Notes: generated by a model from the letters alone, not told the origin. Shown: positions 1-10,421, numbered from the stretch's first letter. The stretch is 64,000 nucleotides of DNA from Phaeobacter sp. 22II1-1F12B (GCF_002210165.1 NZ_AQQP01000013.1:62001-126000); one strand, 5' to 3'. A program made the numbers and translations.

Positions 1-791
1 TCTCCTGTGGCGAGATTGCCGAACTGGCGCTCGGCGGAAAAGACGTCGCTGCGGATCTGCACGAGGTGAGCCATGACCGGGCGGCCTTCGGGATCGAACA
101 AGCGCGAGACCACATGGGCCACCGGCTCGCTGAGGGTGATGCCCAACAGGTGCGCGGTGGCGATGTCGGCCCGAACGATGGTGATGATCTGGTCGCCCGA
201 CAGATCCGTCATGCCGGTGTGGTCGCGCAGCAGTTGCGAATATAGCTGCGTTTCGTCAGCGCCCTCGGGCAGCATCTCGAAATAGCGTTGCGGCAGCCAC
301 AGATCGACCAGCGAATACGGCTGCTGCCCGGCGTGATGGCGCTTGCGCACATGAACCAGCGGCGTTTCCATCCCCGTCAGGTCGCGGCCAAGATCGGGAA
401 GCTCCTTACAGGGCGCACGCGACAATATATCTATACGCACCTGTGCCCCGAGCGTCAGCGGATCGTAGGCGGGCGCACGTGGCTCGCTCTCCTCGGCCGC
501 CGCAGTCACGAAGGTGCCCAGTCCGCGCGTGCTGTCGATCATGCCCTCATTGCGCAGAACCCCAAGAGCCTGGCGGACGGTTTCGCGCGCCAGGCCGTAT
601 TCGTCGCGCAGGGCCGGAAGGGTTGGCAACTGGCTGTGTATGGGCCAATCGCCGCAGCGAATCTTTTCGCGAAATAGGCTTGCGAGCTTGAGATACAAGG
701 GGATGCCGTCACGCTGCCGAAGCAGTTCCCTGGCCGAGCCTTCCTCCGGGCGGGGACAGTGGCCGACGCCGGTGGTCCGGGTGCCGCTCAA
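1..791 (-). CDS. GntR-family transcriptional regulator with UTRA domain (3' end outside window)
   Basis: Reading the minus strand from 791 gives an open frame that runs off the window edge, at least 263 residues. The N-terminal third is a winged helix-turn-helix: a GIPLYLKLASLFREKI stretch, then LPTLPALRDEYGLARETVRQAL, then a wing with TRGLGTFV. The rest matches a UTRA effector domain (HVRKRHH, SLVDLWLP, LFDPEGRPVMAHLVQIRSDV). The chosen start is TTG at 789-791, which overlaps the stop of the upstream CoA-transferase as TTGA. No ATG lies before the DNA-binding domain, so the start is the least certain part. GntR/HutC proteins are usually repressors released by a small ligand. Its place behind a CoA-transferase and beside a divergent TRAP transporter suggests that it senses the imported acid or its CoA ester (inference). 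Confidence 0.85.
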   Translation of the reverse strand, partial: MSGTRTTGVGHCPRPEEGSARELLRQRDGIPLYLKLASLFREKIRCGDWPIHSQLPTLPALRDEYGLARETVRQALGVLRNEGMIDSTRGLGTFVTAAAEESEPRAPAYDPLTLGAQVRIDILSRAPCKELPDLGRDLTGMETPLVHVRKRHHAGQQPYSLVDLWLPQRYFEMLPEGADETQLYSQLLRDHTGMTDLSGDQIITIVRADIATAHLLGITLSEPVAHVVSRLFDPEGRPVMAHLVQIRSDVFSAERQFGNLATG

Positions 792-2047
792 GGCTGGTCG
801 CCGGACCGAGGCACCGCTCCTGTCAGACCGTCGTTTACCGACGAGTCCTGCTCGGGTTGCACAACGACACCGGCCTTTATCAGTTGAGCAACCCTTTCCG
901 GTGAGAAGCCGAACTCTTCCAGGATCGCCGTGCCCTGTGCGCCAAGGGCAGGTGCCGGAAGATCGGGGCCCATCTCGACGCCGCGCATCGTATAAGGGCT
1001 TCGGACCCGGCGCATCGGCCCCTGCTGGGGATGGTCATAATCTTCTATCAGGCCAACGGCGCGGACATGCGGATCGTCGGGCAGGTCCTCCATCGCCATC
1101 ACTGGGGCATTGGGAATATCGAGGGCATCGAACAGCGCCTGCCACTCTGCGGTGGTCCGCTGCGGCAGGATATGCGTTACAACAAGTTCATAGAGTTCGG
1201 GAAAATGCCGCTGTGCGGTCGCCGCGTCGGTCATCATGGGGCCGTCGGCCACGTCGTCGCGACCCACAGCACGCAGAAACCGCTGCCATTGATCGAATTT
1301 GTAGATCCCGTGCGCGATGAAACCGTCGCTGGTTTGCGCTGGTTTGCGGAATGGACTCATGACCCGCGCATAGCCGAACCCGCCTTCCGGAGGCCGGAAG
1401 GCCGCCCCGTTGAAATGCTGGCTCAACATCACCGATATCATCGTTTCGAACATCGGCGTTTCGATGTAGCACCCTTCGCCGGTGGTGCGCTGCCGGAACA
1501 GGCCGGCCAGCATCGCCTGACCCAGCGCCAGCCCGGTGATCTTGTCGGCGGCCACCATCGGCACAAAGGCGGGGGCACCTGCGTTGCGCCCGTTGGCCTC
1601 GGCCAGACCCGACCGGGCCTGAATCAGGTCATCGAAGGCGGGCAAGTCGGCATAGGGCCCGTCCTGCCCGAACCCGATCGCGGCGCAGTAGACGATGCGC
1701 GGATTGACCTCCCGCACGGCGTCATATCCAAGACCCAGCCGCTCGATCGCAGGCACTCGCATATTGTGAACCACGATGTCCGCCTGACTCAGCATCTCCA
1801 GCAGCGCCGCACGCCCTTCGGGGGATTTGAGATCAAGCGCAATGCTGCGTTTGTTCCGGTTCACCGCCATCCACTGAGCGGTCATACCCGGCACGCGCGA
1901 GGCGCCGAGGCGCCGATAATAGTCGCCTTCCGGCGCTTCGACCTTGATCACATCAGCGCCGAAATCGCCCAGGAACTGGGTGGCGTAGGGGGCCAGGAGA
2001 ATATGGCCCAGCTCTACCACGCGCACCCCGTCGAGCATTTGAAACAT
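788..2047 (-). CDS. CaiB/BaiF family (class III) CoA-transferase
   Basis: A 419-residue protein of normal length for the family, which moves CoA between carboxylic acids through an aspartyl intermediate. The start shows the usual pattern: LDGVRVVELGHILLAPYATQ, then DFGADVIKVEAPEGDYYR and NRNKRSIALDLK. The probable catalytic aspartate is Asp168 in VAADKITG. I chose ATG at 2047 rather than the ATG 18 bases upstream because a nine-base G run lies four bases before it and acts as the ribosome binding site. The stop overlaps the TTG start of the GntR gene. It lies divergent to a DctPQM-type transporter, so it probably activates the acid that the transporter brings in. Donor and acceptor acids cannot be read from the sequence. 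Confidence 0.9.
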   Translation of the reverse strand: MFQMLDGVRVVELGHILLAPYATQFLGDFGADVIKVEAPEGDYYRRLGASRVPGMTAQWMAVNRNKRSIALDLKSPEGRAALLEMLSQADIVVHNMRVPAIERLGLGYDAVREVNPRIVYCAAIGFGQDGPYADLPAFDDLIQARSGLAEANGRNAGAPAFVPMVAADKITGLALGQAMLAGLFRQRTTGEGCYIETPMFETMISVMLSQHFNGAAFRPPEGGFGYARVMSPFRKPAQTSDGFIAHGIYKFDQWQRFLRAVGRDDVADGPMMTDAATAQRHFPELYELVVTHILPQRTTAEWQALFDALDIPNAPVMAMEDLPDDPHVRAVGLIEDYDHPQQGPMRRVRSPYTMRGVEMGPDLPAPALGAQGTAILEEFGFSPERVAQLIKAGVVVQPEQDSSVNDGLTGAVPRSGDQP

Positions 2048-2138
2048 GATTCCCCCCCCCGGCACCGGATCGGCTGCACCGACCGCACGCTACAAAAGAC
2101 TAAAAGACTGTATTGCTAGTTTTTTTGCACGGGGAGCG

Positions 2139-2166
2139 TTGACATGCAAGGGGGCCTTGCTAAGTT
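2139..2166 (+). promoter_or_regulatory. Putative promoter with operator palindrome in the divergent region
   Basis: A perfect TTGACA hexamer at 2139-2144 faces the TRAP genes. A weak -10-like TAAGTT follows at 2161-2166 (16-base spacer). An inverted repeat, GCAAGG-GGG-CCTTGC at 2146-2160, fills the spacer, where a repressor would block polymerase. The adjacent GntR regulator is the obvious candidate (inference). Confidence 0.4.
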
Positions 2167-2265
2167 TGGCGCCACAATGAGGCTAAGGCGGCTCGTTTCC
2201 GGCGTGGAAATCGCCGATGGAAATGGCCCGAAATAGCGCCAAAAAAAAGGGGGGGGGTGGCCGCA

Positions 2266-2859
2266 ATGGAACCGCCGAAGAAAAGGGGGGGCGCGCGCGG
2301 CCTGTTGGCCGTTTCGCGGGGGCTGGCCGTGCTAGAGACCGGGTTTGCGGCGCTGGCCTGTGTCGCACTGGCGGTGATCATGCTGATCGTGGTCGTGGAT
2401 GTTGCGATGCGCTACGCGCTTTCGATGCCACTGGGCTGGTCCTACGACCTGATCGGTCTCTACCTTGTGGTCACGGTATTCTTCCTGATGCTGCCCGACA
2501 CACTCCATCATCACGGGCACGTGGCAATCGATCTGTTCCAAAACATACTTCCGCGACGGGTTCGCCATCTGGGGCAGGCGGTGGGCTATGCTGCAGGGGC
2601 AGTTGTCATGGCGCTGATCGCGTTCGAGGCCTGGGGCCGCTTCCAGAGCGCCTATGCCGGGCAGGACCGGATCGCCGCGCTGGTCCCATGGCTGACCTGG
2701 CCGGCCTATCTGGTCGTCCTGATTGGCACCGCGCTGCTGACGCTGCGCCTGATCTACCGGGTGGTCGGGCACGCGTTTTCCATCTTCTCGCGCCACGATC
2801 TGGTTGAAATGCCGCCCCCGCCCGAGACCACCGCGCTCCAAGGGGAGGACGTCCTGTGA
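2266..2859 (+). CDS. TRAP transporter small membrane subunit (DctQ type)
   Basis: A 197-residue integral membrane protein with four predicted hydrophobic segments, typical of the DctQ subunit that pairs with DctM in a sodium-driven TRAP importer. The motif MRYALSMPLGWSYDLIGLY matches the conserved region after the first helix. A GTG at 2257 is possible, but ATG 2266 has an A8G9 run eight bases upstream as a strong purine-rich binding site. The first codons are unusual: codons 6-9 contain a second run of seven G. The stop overlaps the GTG start of dctM (GTGA). It is the first gene of a dctQ-dctM-dctP order, with the binding protein last. Confidence 0.9.
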   Translation: MEPPKKRGGARGLLAVSRGLAVLETGFAALACVALAVIMLIVVVDVAMRYALSMPLGWSYDLIGLYLVVTVFFLMLPDTLHHHGHVAIDLFQNILPRRVRHLGQAVGYAAGAVVMALIAFEAWGRFQSAYAGQDRIAALVPWLTWPAYLVVLIGTALLTLRLIYRVVGHAFSIFSRHDLVEMPPPPETTALQGEDVL

Positions 2860-4142
2860 CGGTGGCTCTGGTAATTGCGCTTCTGGCCGGGCTGCTTGTG
2901 ATCGGGCTGCCGGTGGCCTTGGCAATGGCGATTTCGGGGTCTGTAGGGCTCTATCTGTTCGGCGGCATGGCGGTACTGGGCGGCATCCTGAAGACTGCAC
3001 CCCTAAGTACCGCGAATTCCTACGAAATCATCACCATCCCGATGTTCATCCTGATGGCCGAATTCGTGATCATCTCGGGCGTGGCGCAAGATCTCTTTCG
3101 CGCTGCAACCATTTGGGTCGGCCGTCTCCGCGGCGGCCTGGCCATGGCTACCGCGGTAGCCGGGGCGGGCTTTGGCGCGATCTCGGGGTCGAGCACGGCA
3201 GCGGCGGCAACGCTGGCATCCACTTCGATCCCGGCGATGATCGACGAAGGCTACGACCCCAAGCTGGCCAGCGGCGTCGTGGCGATTTCGGGCACACTGG
3301 CGATGTTGATTCCGCCATCTGTGGCGCTGATTCTCTATGGGATCATTGCCGATGTCTCGGTCGGACAGCTGCTGGTGGCGGGGGTGATACCGGGGATTCT
3401 GGTCGCTCTGACCATCATGGCCACGGTCGCGGTTCTGGTGCGGATTGATCCCTCGGTCGCGCCTGCCGGCCAGCCTTACAGCTTTCGCGATAAATTTGCG
3501 TCGCTGTCGCGTGTCGGGCCAATGCTGCTGCTGTTCCTGGCCGTCACCGGCACGATCTACTCGGGCATTGCCACGCCGACCGAGGCATCGGGGATCGGCG
3601 CCTTCGGCGCGATGCTGCTGGCGCTGCACGAGCGCAAACTGGGATTCAGCCAAGCCTGGGGTTGCCTGAGACGGGCGGCGCAGACCACCTGCATGATCCT
3701 TTTCGTGATCCTCGGCGCGCATATCTTTGGCTATTTCTTCACCCTCACGCGGGTGACCAACGATTTGACCCAATGGATCGGCGGCCTTGGTATTTCGCCG
3801 ATGGGGGTGATGGTGGTGATCCTGATCATCTACGTCTTTCTGGGTGCCTTCATGGACCAGATCGCCATCCTCATCCTGACGGTGCCGGTGCTTTTGCCGC
3901 TGGTCCTGTCGCTGGGCTTCGACCCGATCTGGTTCGGGGTGATCGTCGTGGTGACGGCCGAGGTCGGCATGGTCACTCCGCCGCTGGGCATGAATGTCTT
4001 TGTGGTGGCCCGATATACCCGGCGACCCTTGGGCGAAATCTTTCGCGGGACGTTTCCGCATGTTCTGGCGCATTTGCTGGTGATCGCGTTGCTCACTGCA
4101 TTTCCCGTGCTGGTGCTGTGGCTGCCCTCGACAATGAACTGA
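2856..4142 (+). CDS. TRAP transporter large permease (DctM type)
   Basis: A 428-residue polytopic membrane protein that forms the translocation pathway of the TRAP importer. Family marks are the conserved IPMFILMAEF segment near residue 65, the GAISGSSTAAAATLAS loop, the IPPSVALILYGIIADVS segment and VTPPLGMNVFVV near the C-terminus. The start is GTG, overlapping the dctQ stop by four bases. The length is normal. It works with the DctQ before it and the DctP 62 bases after it. Confidence 0.93.
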   Translation: MTVALVIALLAGLLVIGLPVALAMAISGSVGLYLFGGMAVLGGILKTAPLSTANSYEIITIPMFILMAEFVIISGVAQDLFRAATIWVGRLRGGLAMATAVAGAGFGAISGSSTAAAATLASTSIPAMIDEGYDPKLASGVVAISGTLAMLIPPSVALILYGIIADVSVGQLLVAGVIPGILVALTIMATVAVLVRIDPSVAPAGQPYSFRDKFASLSRVGPMLLLFLAVTGTIYSGIATPTEASGIGAFGAMLLALHERKLGFSQAWGCLRRAAQTTCMILFVILGAHIFGYFFTLTRVTNDLTQWIGGLGISPMGVMVVILIIYVFLGAFMDQIAILILTVPVLLPLVLSLGFDPIWFGVIVVVTAEVGMVTPPLGMNVFVVARYTRRPLGEIFRGTFPHVLAHLLVIALLTAFPVLVLWLPSTMN

Positions 4143-4204
4143 CGACGTCGGCCTGCGCAATAGCGCCAGTCCATAACCCTAAAAGACAGGAGGAGAATGA
4201 AATC

Positions 4205-5251
4205 ATGACCAGAATATCCAAATTCCCATCGCCCTTACGGACAGCGGGCTGGGCCCTGAGCGTTGCCTTGCTACCGCTCGCCGTGCAGCCGGTTGCAGCG
4301 CAGGAGATCGAACTGCGCGCGGCCGACAGCCTGCCCACCGGCCATTACATTGCCCAGAGCCTGATCGAACCTTTCATGGAACGGGTGAGCGAGCGGACCG
4401 GGAAAACCGAGTTCGCGTACTTCCCGGCTCAGCAACTCGGCAAGGCCAAGGACCTGCTCTCGCTGACCCAGACCGGCGTGACCGATATCGGCTATGTCGG
4501 CCCCTCCTATGTCAGCGACAAGATGCCCCTTTCGGCGGTCGGGCAGTTGCCCGAGGCGTTTTCGACGTCGTGTGAGGGCACGATGGCCTATTGGGAGATC
4601 GCCAAGCCCGGCGGCGCGCTAGACCAGGCCGAATTCGCGCCGAACGGCGTGCGCCTGCTGATGGCGATGGTGCTGCCGCCCTACAACCTGCTGACGTCGA
4701 GCCGTGAGATCACCGGTTTGGACAGCATGGACGGCCTGAAGATCCGCAGCACTGGCGGCGCGCTTGACCTGACCGTCCAGAAAATCGGCGGCGTGCCGGT
4801 GCAGATGCCGGCGCCCGAAGTGCGCGAGGCGCTGTCGCGCGGGACGATCGACGCCGGGCTCTTCCCCTATCCCAGTGTCACCCCTTACGGAATGGAAACA
4901 TTCCTTGACTGGGGTACGCAGGGGATGAACTTTGGTTCCTTTGTCGCGACCTACGTGATCAGGCAGGAAAAGTGGGACAGTCTGCCCGAAGACGTCCAGC
5001 AGGCGATCACCGAGATCGGCGAAGATTTGACTAGGGAAGGATGCGAAACTGCCGACCGCCAGAACCTTGAAGTCAAGCAGCAGATCGCCGAGGCGGGCGT
5101 GACCTTCGTTGACCTGCCCGCCGGAGATGTCGAAAAGCTGAACCAGATCCTGTCGACGGTTGGGTCCGAATGGGCCGAGCAACTCGATGCCCAAGGCAAG
5201 CCCGGAACCGAGATCCTGGAAGCCTTCCGGTCCGCGCTGAAAAGGAACTGA
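4205..5251 (+). CDS. TRAP transporter solute-binding protein (DctP type)
   Basis: A 348-residue periplasmic receptor. The first 36 residues form a signal peptide (twin basic start, hydrophobic core, cleavage after QPVAAQ). The mature part has LRAADSLPTGHYIAQ and FAYFPAQQLG, and a LKIRSTGG segment whose Arg sits where TRAP receptors bind the substrate carboxylate. AGGAGG lies about nine bases before ATG 4205. The long open frame continuing upstream to 3662 is only the shadow of dctM. A carboxylate ligand is expected from the family; which one is unknown. Confidence 0.92.
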   Translation: MTRISKFPSPLRTAGWALSVALLPLAVQPVAAQEIELRAADSLPTGHYIAQSLIEPFMERVSERTGKTEFAYFPAQQLGKAKDLLSLTQTGVTDIGYVGPSYVSDKMPLSAVGQLPEAFSTSCEGTMAYWEIAKPGGALDQAEFAPNGVRLLMAMVLPPYNLLTSSREITGLDSMDGLKIRSTGGALDLTVQKIGGVPVQMPAPEVREALSRGTIDAGLFPYPSVTPYGMETFLDWGTQGMNFGSFVATYVIRQEKWDSLPEDVQQAITEIGEDLTREGCETADRQNLEVKQQIAEAGVTFVDLPAGDVEKLNQILSTVGSEWAEQLDAQGKPGTEILEAFRSALKRN

Positions 5252-5266
5252 TACCAGATCGTGGTC

Positions 5267-5288
5267 GGCCCGGCTCCTGTGTCGGGCC
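5267..5288 (+). terminator. Possible terminator or 3' stabilising hairpin after dctP
   Basis: GGCCCG and CGGGCC form a six-base-pair stem around a 10-base loop, 15 bases after the dctP stop. There is no T run, so it may protect the mRNA end rather than terminate. Confidence 0.35.
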
Positions 5289-5826
<538 letters not shown>

Positions 5827-5922
5827 AATGGGCGGAGCCGGAAGCTTGGGACAGGCGGGTCCGGTTGGCCGCGAACCGATCCTGGCCAGCCGGGCACCGG
5901 CTGCCCGCCTGGCCTGGTTCCG

Positions 5923-7108
5923 TCAGGCGTCGGCGCGCGGAAGGCGGATTTCGGACAGAACCTCCTCCGTGTGCTCGCCCAGCCGCGGTGGCAGCCGGCG
6001 CACCCGGCCGGGGCTGTCCGAGAACTGGACCGGTATCCGGAGCGTCACGACGGCGCCCTCTGTCGGGTGCTCGTGGCGCTCGAAATACCCGGTTTGAACC
6101 AGATAGGGATCAACCAGCAGATCCTCCAGGCTGTTGGCCGGTCCATTCGGCACGTCGGCCGCGTCGAACCGGCGGCGCCACTCGGCGGTTGTATTCCCCG
6201 CGATTGCCTCGGCGAGGAACCAATATAACTAGTCAATGTGATCGGTGCGCAACTCTGCTGTGGCAAATCGTGGATCGTCGCGCAGCTCGGGCCGGCCTAT
6301 GGCGTCGAAGAGACGCAGCCACTGGTTGTCCATCGCCGCCATCACACAGATGTGCCCGTCCTGCGTTGGATAAGGCCGATGATGGGGCGAGAATACCCGG
6401 CTGTAACCCATGCCCAGATCGGGCCGGTCGAGCGTTGCGCCCCAGAGATGCTCGATCAGATTGAAGTTGACCATCGCATCCATCATCGGCACGTTTACCT
6501 GCTGCCCGTGGCCGGTGCGCTCGCGCCAGACGAAGGCCATCGCGATGGACGATGCCTGGATGTAACCGCATAGTTGTCGGCGATTACCGTGGGTAATAGC
6601 GCGGCTCATCGGTGGCCCGGGCCATCATCCCGGCTACGCCGCTGGCGCCCTGGATCACATCGTCGAAAGCAAGCCAGTCGCGGCGCTCACCATCCAGCCG
6701 GAAGCCAGAAGACGAGGCATGAATGATGCGGGAATTGACCGCGCGGATCGCCTCGTAGTCGACGCCCAGCCGTTCGGCGGCGCCGGGGCGTATCGAATGC
6801 ACCAGCACGTCCGCGGAACGCACCAGATCAAGGAGCGCGGCCCGCGCGTCGGGTTTCTTCAGGTCGAGCACGACCGAGCGTTTGTTGCGGTTTGTATTGA
6901 GGAACAGTGCCCCCATCTTCGGGTTGCGCGACGGTCCCACCTGGCGTGTGTAGTTGCCGTCGGGTGACTCGATCTTGATGACGTCGGCCCCCATGTCGCC
7001 GAGGATCTGGATCGCCACCGGTCCAAGCACGTTGACCGAAAGATCAAGCACCCTGTAACCCGCAAGCGGTCCGTCCCCCTCGGCTGGCTGCTGCGGCTGA
7101 CTGTCCAT
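5923..7108 (-). pseudogene. Broken CaiB/BaiF CoA-transferase
   Basis: The minus strand from ATG 7108 (RBS-like AGGGAAAAG just upstream) reads as a class III CoA-transferase: LAGYRVLDLSVNVLGPVAIQ, GDMGADVIKIESPDGNY, NRNKRSVVLDLKKPDAR. Around 6585-6605, after a DEPRYYP segment, the frame is lost by what look like two single-base deletions a few codons apart. The next part (CGYIQASSIAMAF, then NVPMMDAM) is in another frame. It is then cut by an in-frame TAG near 6230, after which the C-terminal third continues in the same frame to 5923. With three separate lesions it should be non-functional. Confidence 0.85.
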
Positions 7109-7354
7109 TTTCTTTTCCCTTTGCGGTATCGCACCCTTCGAGTCAGCAATGCGCGCCGTAGTCTGGCGGTCAGTCGACCCGCGACCCAAGGGCGCAGCGC
7201 CGCGAGCGAAGCTTGCGATCGCTGTATTGCTGTTCTGACGGCGTGCGTGGTCGTGGCGCTTCCGTGACGAACTTGTCCCATAGGGCCTCCTTCCATTCCT
7301 GCGAAAGGATCACACCATTAAACCGTGGGATCAAACACCTAAGCCGAAGAAATC
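7109..7354. other. Intergenic stretch between two divergent pseudogenes
   Basis: This should hold the former promoters of the broken CoA-transferase (left) and the broken binding protein (right). I found no clear promoter, palindrome or intact signal-peptide sequence. Confidence 0.35.
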
Positions 7355-8473
7355 GTGATGCCGGCGATCGTCGCCATGTCGGGAGCGATCGCCGTGACCG
7401 GACAGGATGCGCAAAAGGGGATCGCAGTTGCCCTTGAGCACATCAACGCCGATGGCGGCGTCGCCGGTCGGCCGCTGAAGATCCAACTTTACGACACACA
7501 GGGCAATCCCGGGGTGGTGCGCCAGGTGATGGAACGGTTGACCCGCCTCGAGCGGGCTCCGGTCATCCTTGGCTGCGAGATCAGCGCAGGCACATCGGCT
7601 GCGGCGCAGTTCGCCGAGCAGGCGCGGGTTCCTCACCTGAACTCGCCGGCGGTGTCGGCCGAGCTCCTCGAGCGCGGTTACAAATGGTATTTCTCCGATC
7701 AGATCACAGCCGATACCGAGGCGGCCACGGTCGTGGAATTCTTCGAACACCTGATGACGCAAGGCGACGTCGTCCCGGCGTTGCTTTATGAAGACAGCCC
7801 GCGCGGCGCCGGAACCATCGAGCGGATCGAAGTTCTGCTGGAGGAGCGGGGCATCGAGATCGCCGCCAGCGCGCCGTATTCGCGCAGCGATCGCAACCTT
7901 CTGCCGCCGGTCAAGCGGGTGCAGACATCGAGTGCCAACATGGTGATCTGGGCCGGCTACACCGAAGATGTGGTGACCAAGCTCCAGGCAATGCAGCAGC
8001 ATGACTTCAAGCCCTACATTGTCGGAATCAGTGGCGGTCCGGTTGATGTGCGCACCCCGCAACTGGTGGACAGGGGCTTCGTCGAGGACGTCAATCTCAG
8101 CACGGTGGACTACTTAAATCCCGACATGGACCGCGCCCAGCGTTTTGTGAAGGCTTACGAGTAACGGCACGGCATCGTGCCGTCAAGCTATGCGTCGATG
8201 TGCAACCGCGGTGTCTACACGCTGAAGGCCGTGCTGGAGAAGACGCTTGAGTCCGGCCAGAAACTGACGACCGAGAACCTTCGCGCCGCCATCCTTAAGA
8301 TCGACATCCCCGGCGATCAGCTGATCTCGCCGTTCTCGCGGATCAAATTCGACGAACACGGCAGGAACGTCGGATCGCAGAACCTGATCGCGCAATGGAA
8401 GAACGGCGGCACGAAAAAGGTCACGATCTGGCCGCCAGAGGTGGCTGTGGAAGAGCCCAATCCTCTGAACTGA
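7355..8473 (+). pseudogene. Broken branched-chain amino-acid ABC-type substrate-binding protein
   Basis: The plus strand encodes most of a type I periplasmic binding protein of the LivJ-like family: AMSGAIAVTGQDAQKGIAVA, INADGGVAGRPLKIQLYD, then the C-terminal lobe ending in a typical QNLIAQWKNG segment. Two defects are visible. No signal peptide or proper start precedes it; the frame is closed by a stop about eight codons upstream of the first GTG. A TAA at 8162-8164 interrupts the frame after VKAYE, and the same frame resumes at once with RHGIVPSSYASM. The conserved sequence after the stop shows that the break is recent. Confidence 0.82.
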
Positions 8474-8499
8474 TGCGAAAACTATAACCGGGGCCCAAG

Positions 8500-9186
8500 A
8501 TGAAGCTGTCGATCGAGTCTCTCGTCTCCGGTTACGGTCTGCTCGACGCGCTCCACGGCGTCAGCATCGAGATCGGCCGAGGGCGAGGTCGTGGCTGTGA
8601 TCGGACCGAACGGCGCGGGCAAATCCACCCTTCTGCGCACGATTTCGGGCCTTGTGGCCGCCCGTTCCAGAGCGATCCGCCACGATGGCAAGGAAATCGG
8701 CGGTTTTGCCGCCAGCGAGATTCCGCGCCTCGGCCTCGTCCATGTTCCTGAGGCGCGGCACGTCTTCGGGTCACTCACGGTCGAGCAAAATCTGATCGTG
8801 GGTGCGAGCGCCGCACTCGACGCGAAAGACCGAAAGGACGCCCTTTCCGATGCTGAGCCAGAAGGCCCGCGAACTTGCCGGAGGGCTCTCAGGCGGTCAG
8901 CAGCAGATGCTGGCGATCGGGCGCGCTTATGGCCCGGCCCAGCATGATCATGCTCGACGAGCCGTCGCTCGGCCCCGCGCCTCTGATGGTCGAGCAGATG
9001 TACGAGGCCCTCGACGGTCGGCGCCGCACCGGCCTGAGCATTCTTCTGGTGGAACAGGATGTCTACATGGCGCTGGATTTCGCCAGCCGCGCCTATGTTC
9101 TGGAAAACGGGACAATCGCCCTCGCCGCAGCCTCTGACGTCTTGCGCCACGACGATCACGTGCGCCGTTCGTATTTGGGAATCTGA
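8500..9186 (+). pseudogene. Broken LivF-type ABC transporter ATP-binding protein
   Basis: The pieces match a branched-chain amino-acid ABC ATPase but lie in different frames. The start (KLSIESLVSGYGLLDALHGVSIEIG) runs out of frame near 8580. Walker A (GPNGAGKST) and the Q-loop region continue in a second frame. The signature (LSGGQQQMLAIGRA) is in a third, and Walker B (MIMLDEPSLGPAP) with the C-terminus is in yet another shift. At least three frameshifts make it inactive. The partners LivG, LivH and LivM are not present, so the transporter is lost as a whole. Confidence 0.85.
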
Positions 9187-9260
9187 CCCGCCCTGTGCCC
9201 GCATTCCGCCTGCCATTCAGACCGGCAGCGGCGACAGACCGTGCGCAAACTGCGGACCGA

Positions 9261-10415
9261 TCAGCCCCGTAGCGCCGAGATGCCCAGGGCCCCCTGTGCC
9301 AGAAGCAGCGCCTGAAGCTGGTTGGTGCCTTCAGCGATCGTGAGATGTCGCACATCGCGATAATAGCGCTCGACGGGGAAATCACGGGTGTATCCGGCCC
9401 CGCCGTGCACTTGCAGGGCAGTCTCGCAAACCCGCAGAGCCGTATCGGAGTTGTGACGCTTGGCCATGGAACAGGCCCGGCCGCGATCCGGTGCCCCGCG
9501 ATCCAGCGCGTCAGCGGCCCGGCACGCCAGCAACCGCGAGGTTTCCACGCCAGTCAACATATCTGCGATCATCTGCTGGACCAGTTGAAACCCGCCGATC
9601 TTGCGTCCGAACTGTTCTCGCGCGCCCGCATATCGCAGCGCCGCCTCATAGGCGGCAATTGACAGGCCCAGGCAGGTGAAAGAAACGAAACAGCGCCCCA
9701 CGTTCAGATAATGCTTGGCGATGGCGAACGCCTCGCCCTCGGCGCCGATCAGGTGGTCTGCGGGCAGCAATACGTCCTCAAACAGCAGCTCGCCTAGCGG
9801 GCATGAATTCATGCCCATGCTGCGGACCTCTCGGGTTGAAAACCCTGCTGTTCCCGCCTCGACCACGAAGGCCGATACCTCCGCGCGTTCGCCGTCGCCC
9901 GACCGCGCGAAAACCACCCCGAGATCGGCCCCGGTCCCGTTGGAGATATACAGTTTGCGTCCGTTCAGCCGCCAGCCATCACCGTCGCGCCGGGCCCGTG
10001 TTTCCACGTTGCTGGCGTCCGAGCCGACGTTCGGCTCGGTCAGCGCAAAAAAGGCTGTCTTGCGACCCGAAACCAGATCGCCCAGCCACCTTGCCTGTTG
10101 CTCCGGCGTTCCATGCTGCGCGACGATCATCAGGACAAGGTTCGACGTGCTGACGATGCTGCGCAGCGACGGCCATACCTGAGACAGCTCGCACAGCAGC
10201 GCGCAATATGTCAGATAATCAAGCCCGGCACCGCCTTGCGCCTCTGGCAAAAGACCGCCCAGCAGGCCGAACTCGCCCATCTTCTGCAACACTTCGGGCG
10301 GCGGCGGACGGTGGGCATCCTCGTGCGCCTCGACCAGGGGCGCCACCTCGGCGTCAAGGTATTTGCGGAAGCTGCGCCGCGCCGTTTCCTGCCAGTCGTC
10401 CAGCTCAAACTGCAT
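9261..10415 (-). CDS. Acyl-CoA dehydrogenase
   Basis: A 384-residue FAD flavoprotein that makes an alpha,beta double bond in an acyl-CoA and passes electrons to ETF. All three domains are present: helical N-terminus (FGLLGGLLPEAQGGAGLDY), the beta domain FAD site (FFALTEPNVGSDASN, NGRKLYISNG) and the C-terminal helical domain (REQFGRKIGGFQLVQQMIAD, VHGGAGYTRDFPVER). The catalytic base is in its usual place, Glu in IAEGTNQ. It is the last gene of the 11-gene operon, seven bases after the CoA-transferase. It may act on a different intermediate from the operon's other dehydrogenase (16472-17644). Confidence 0.92.
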   Translation of the reverse strand: MQFELDDWQETARRSFRKYLDAEVAPLVEAHEDAHRPPPPEVLQKMGEFGLLGGLLPEAQGGAGLDYLTYCALLCELSQVWPSLRSIVSTSNLVLMIVAQHGTPEQQARWLGDLVSGRKTAFFALTEPNVGSDASNVETRARRDGDGWRLNGRKLYISNGTGADLGVVFARSGDGERAEVSAFVVEAGTAGFSTREVRSMGMNSCPLGELLFEDVLLPADHLIGAEGEAFAIAKHYLNVGRCFVSFTCLGLSIAAYEAALRYAGAREQFGRKIGGFQLVQQMIADMLTGVETSRLLACRAADALDRGAPDRGRACSMAKRHNSDTALRVCETALQVHGGAGYTRDFPVERYYRDVRHLTIAEGTNQLQALLLAQGALGISALRG

Positions 10416-10421
10416 CGGTCC

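Noticed and set aside
1031-2119. A 362-codon plus-strand frame opposite the first CoA-transferase.
   Set aside because: It is the antisense shadow of a well-conserved gene, with no family resemblance or ribosome binding site.
2052-2291. Runs of nine C/G at 2052-2060 and 2249-2257 and seven G at 2285-2291 around two divergent starts, as in phase-variable genes.
   Set aside because: The first two work as ribosome binding sites. Similar C or G runs occur elsewhere (44760-44767, 52743 area) without pattern, so chance in G+C-rich DNA is enough. A one-base slip could still add a short N-terminal extension to the DctQ protein.
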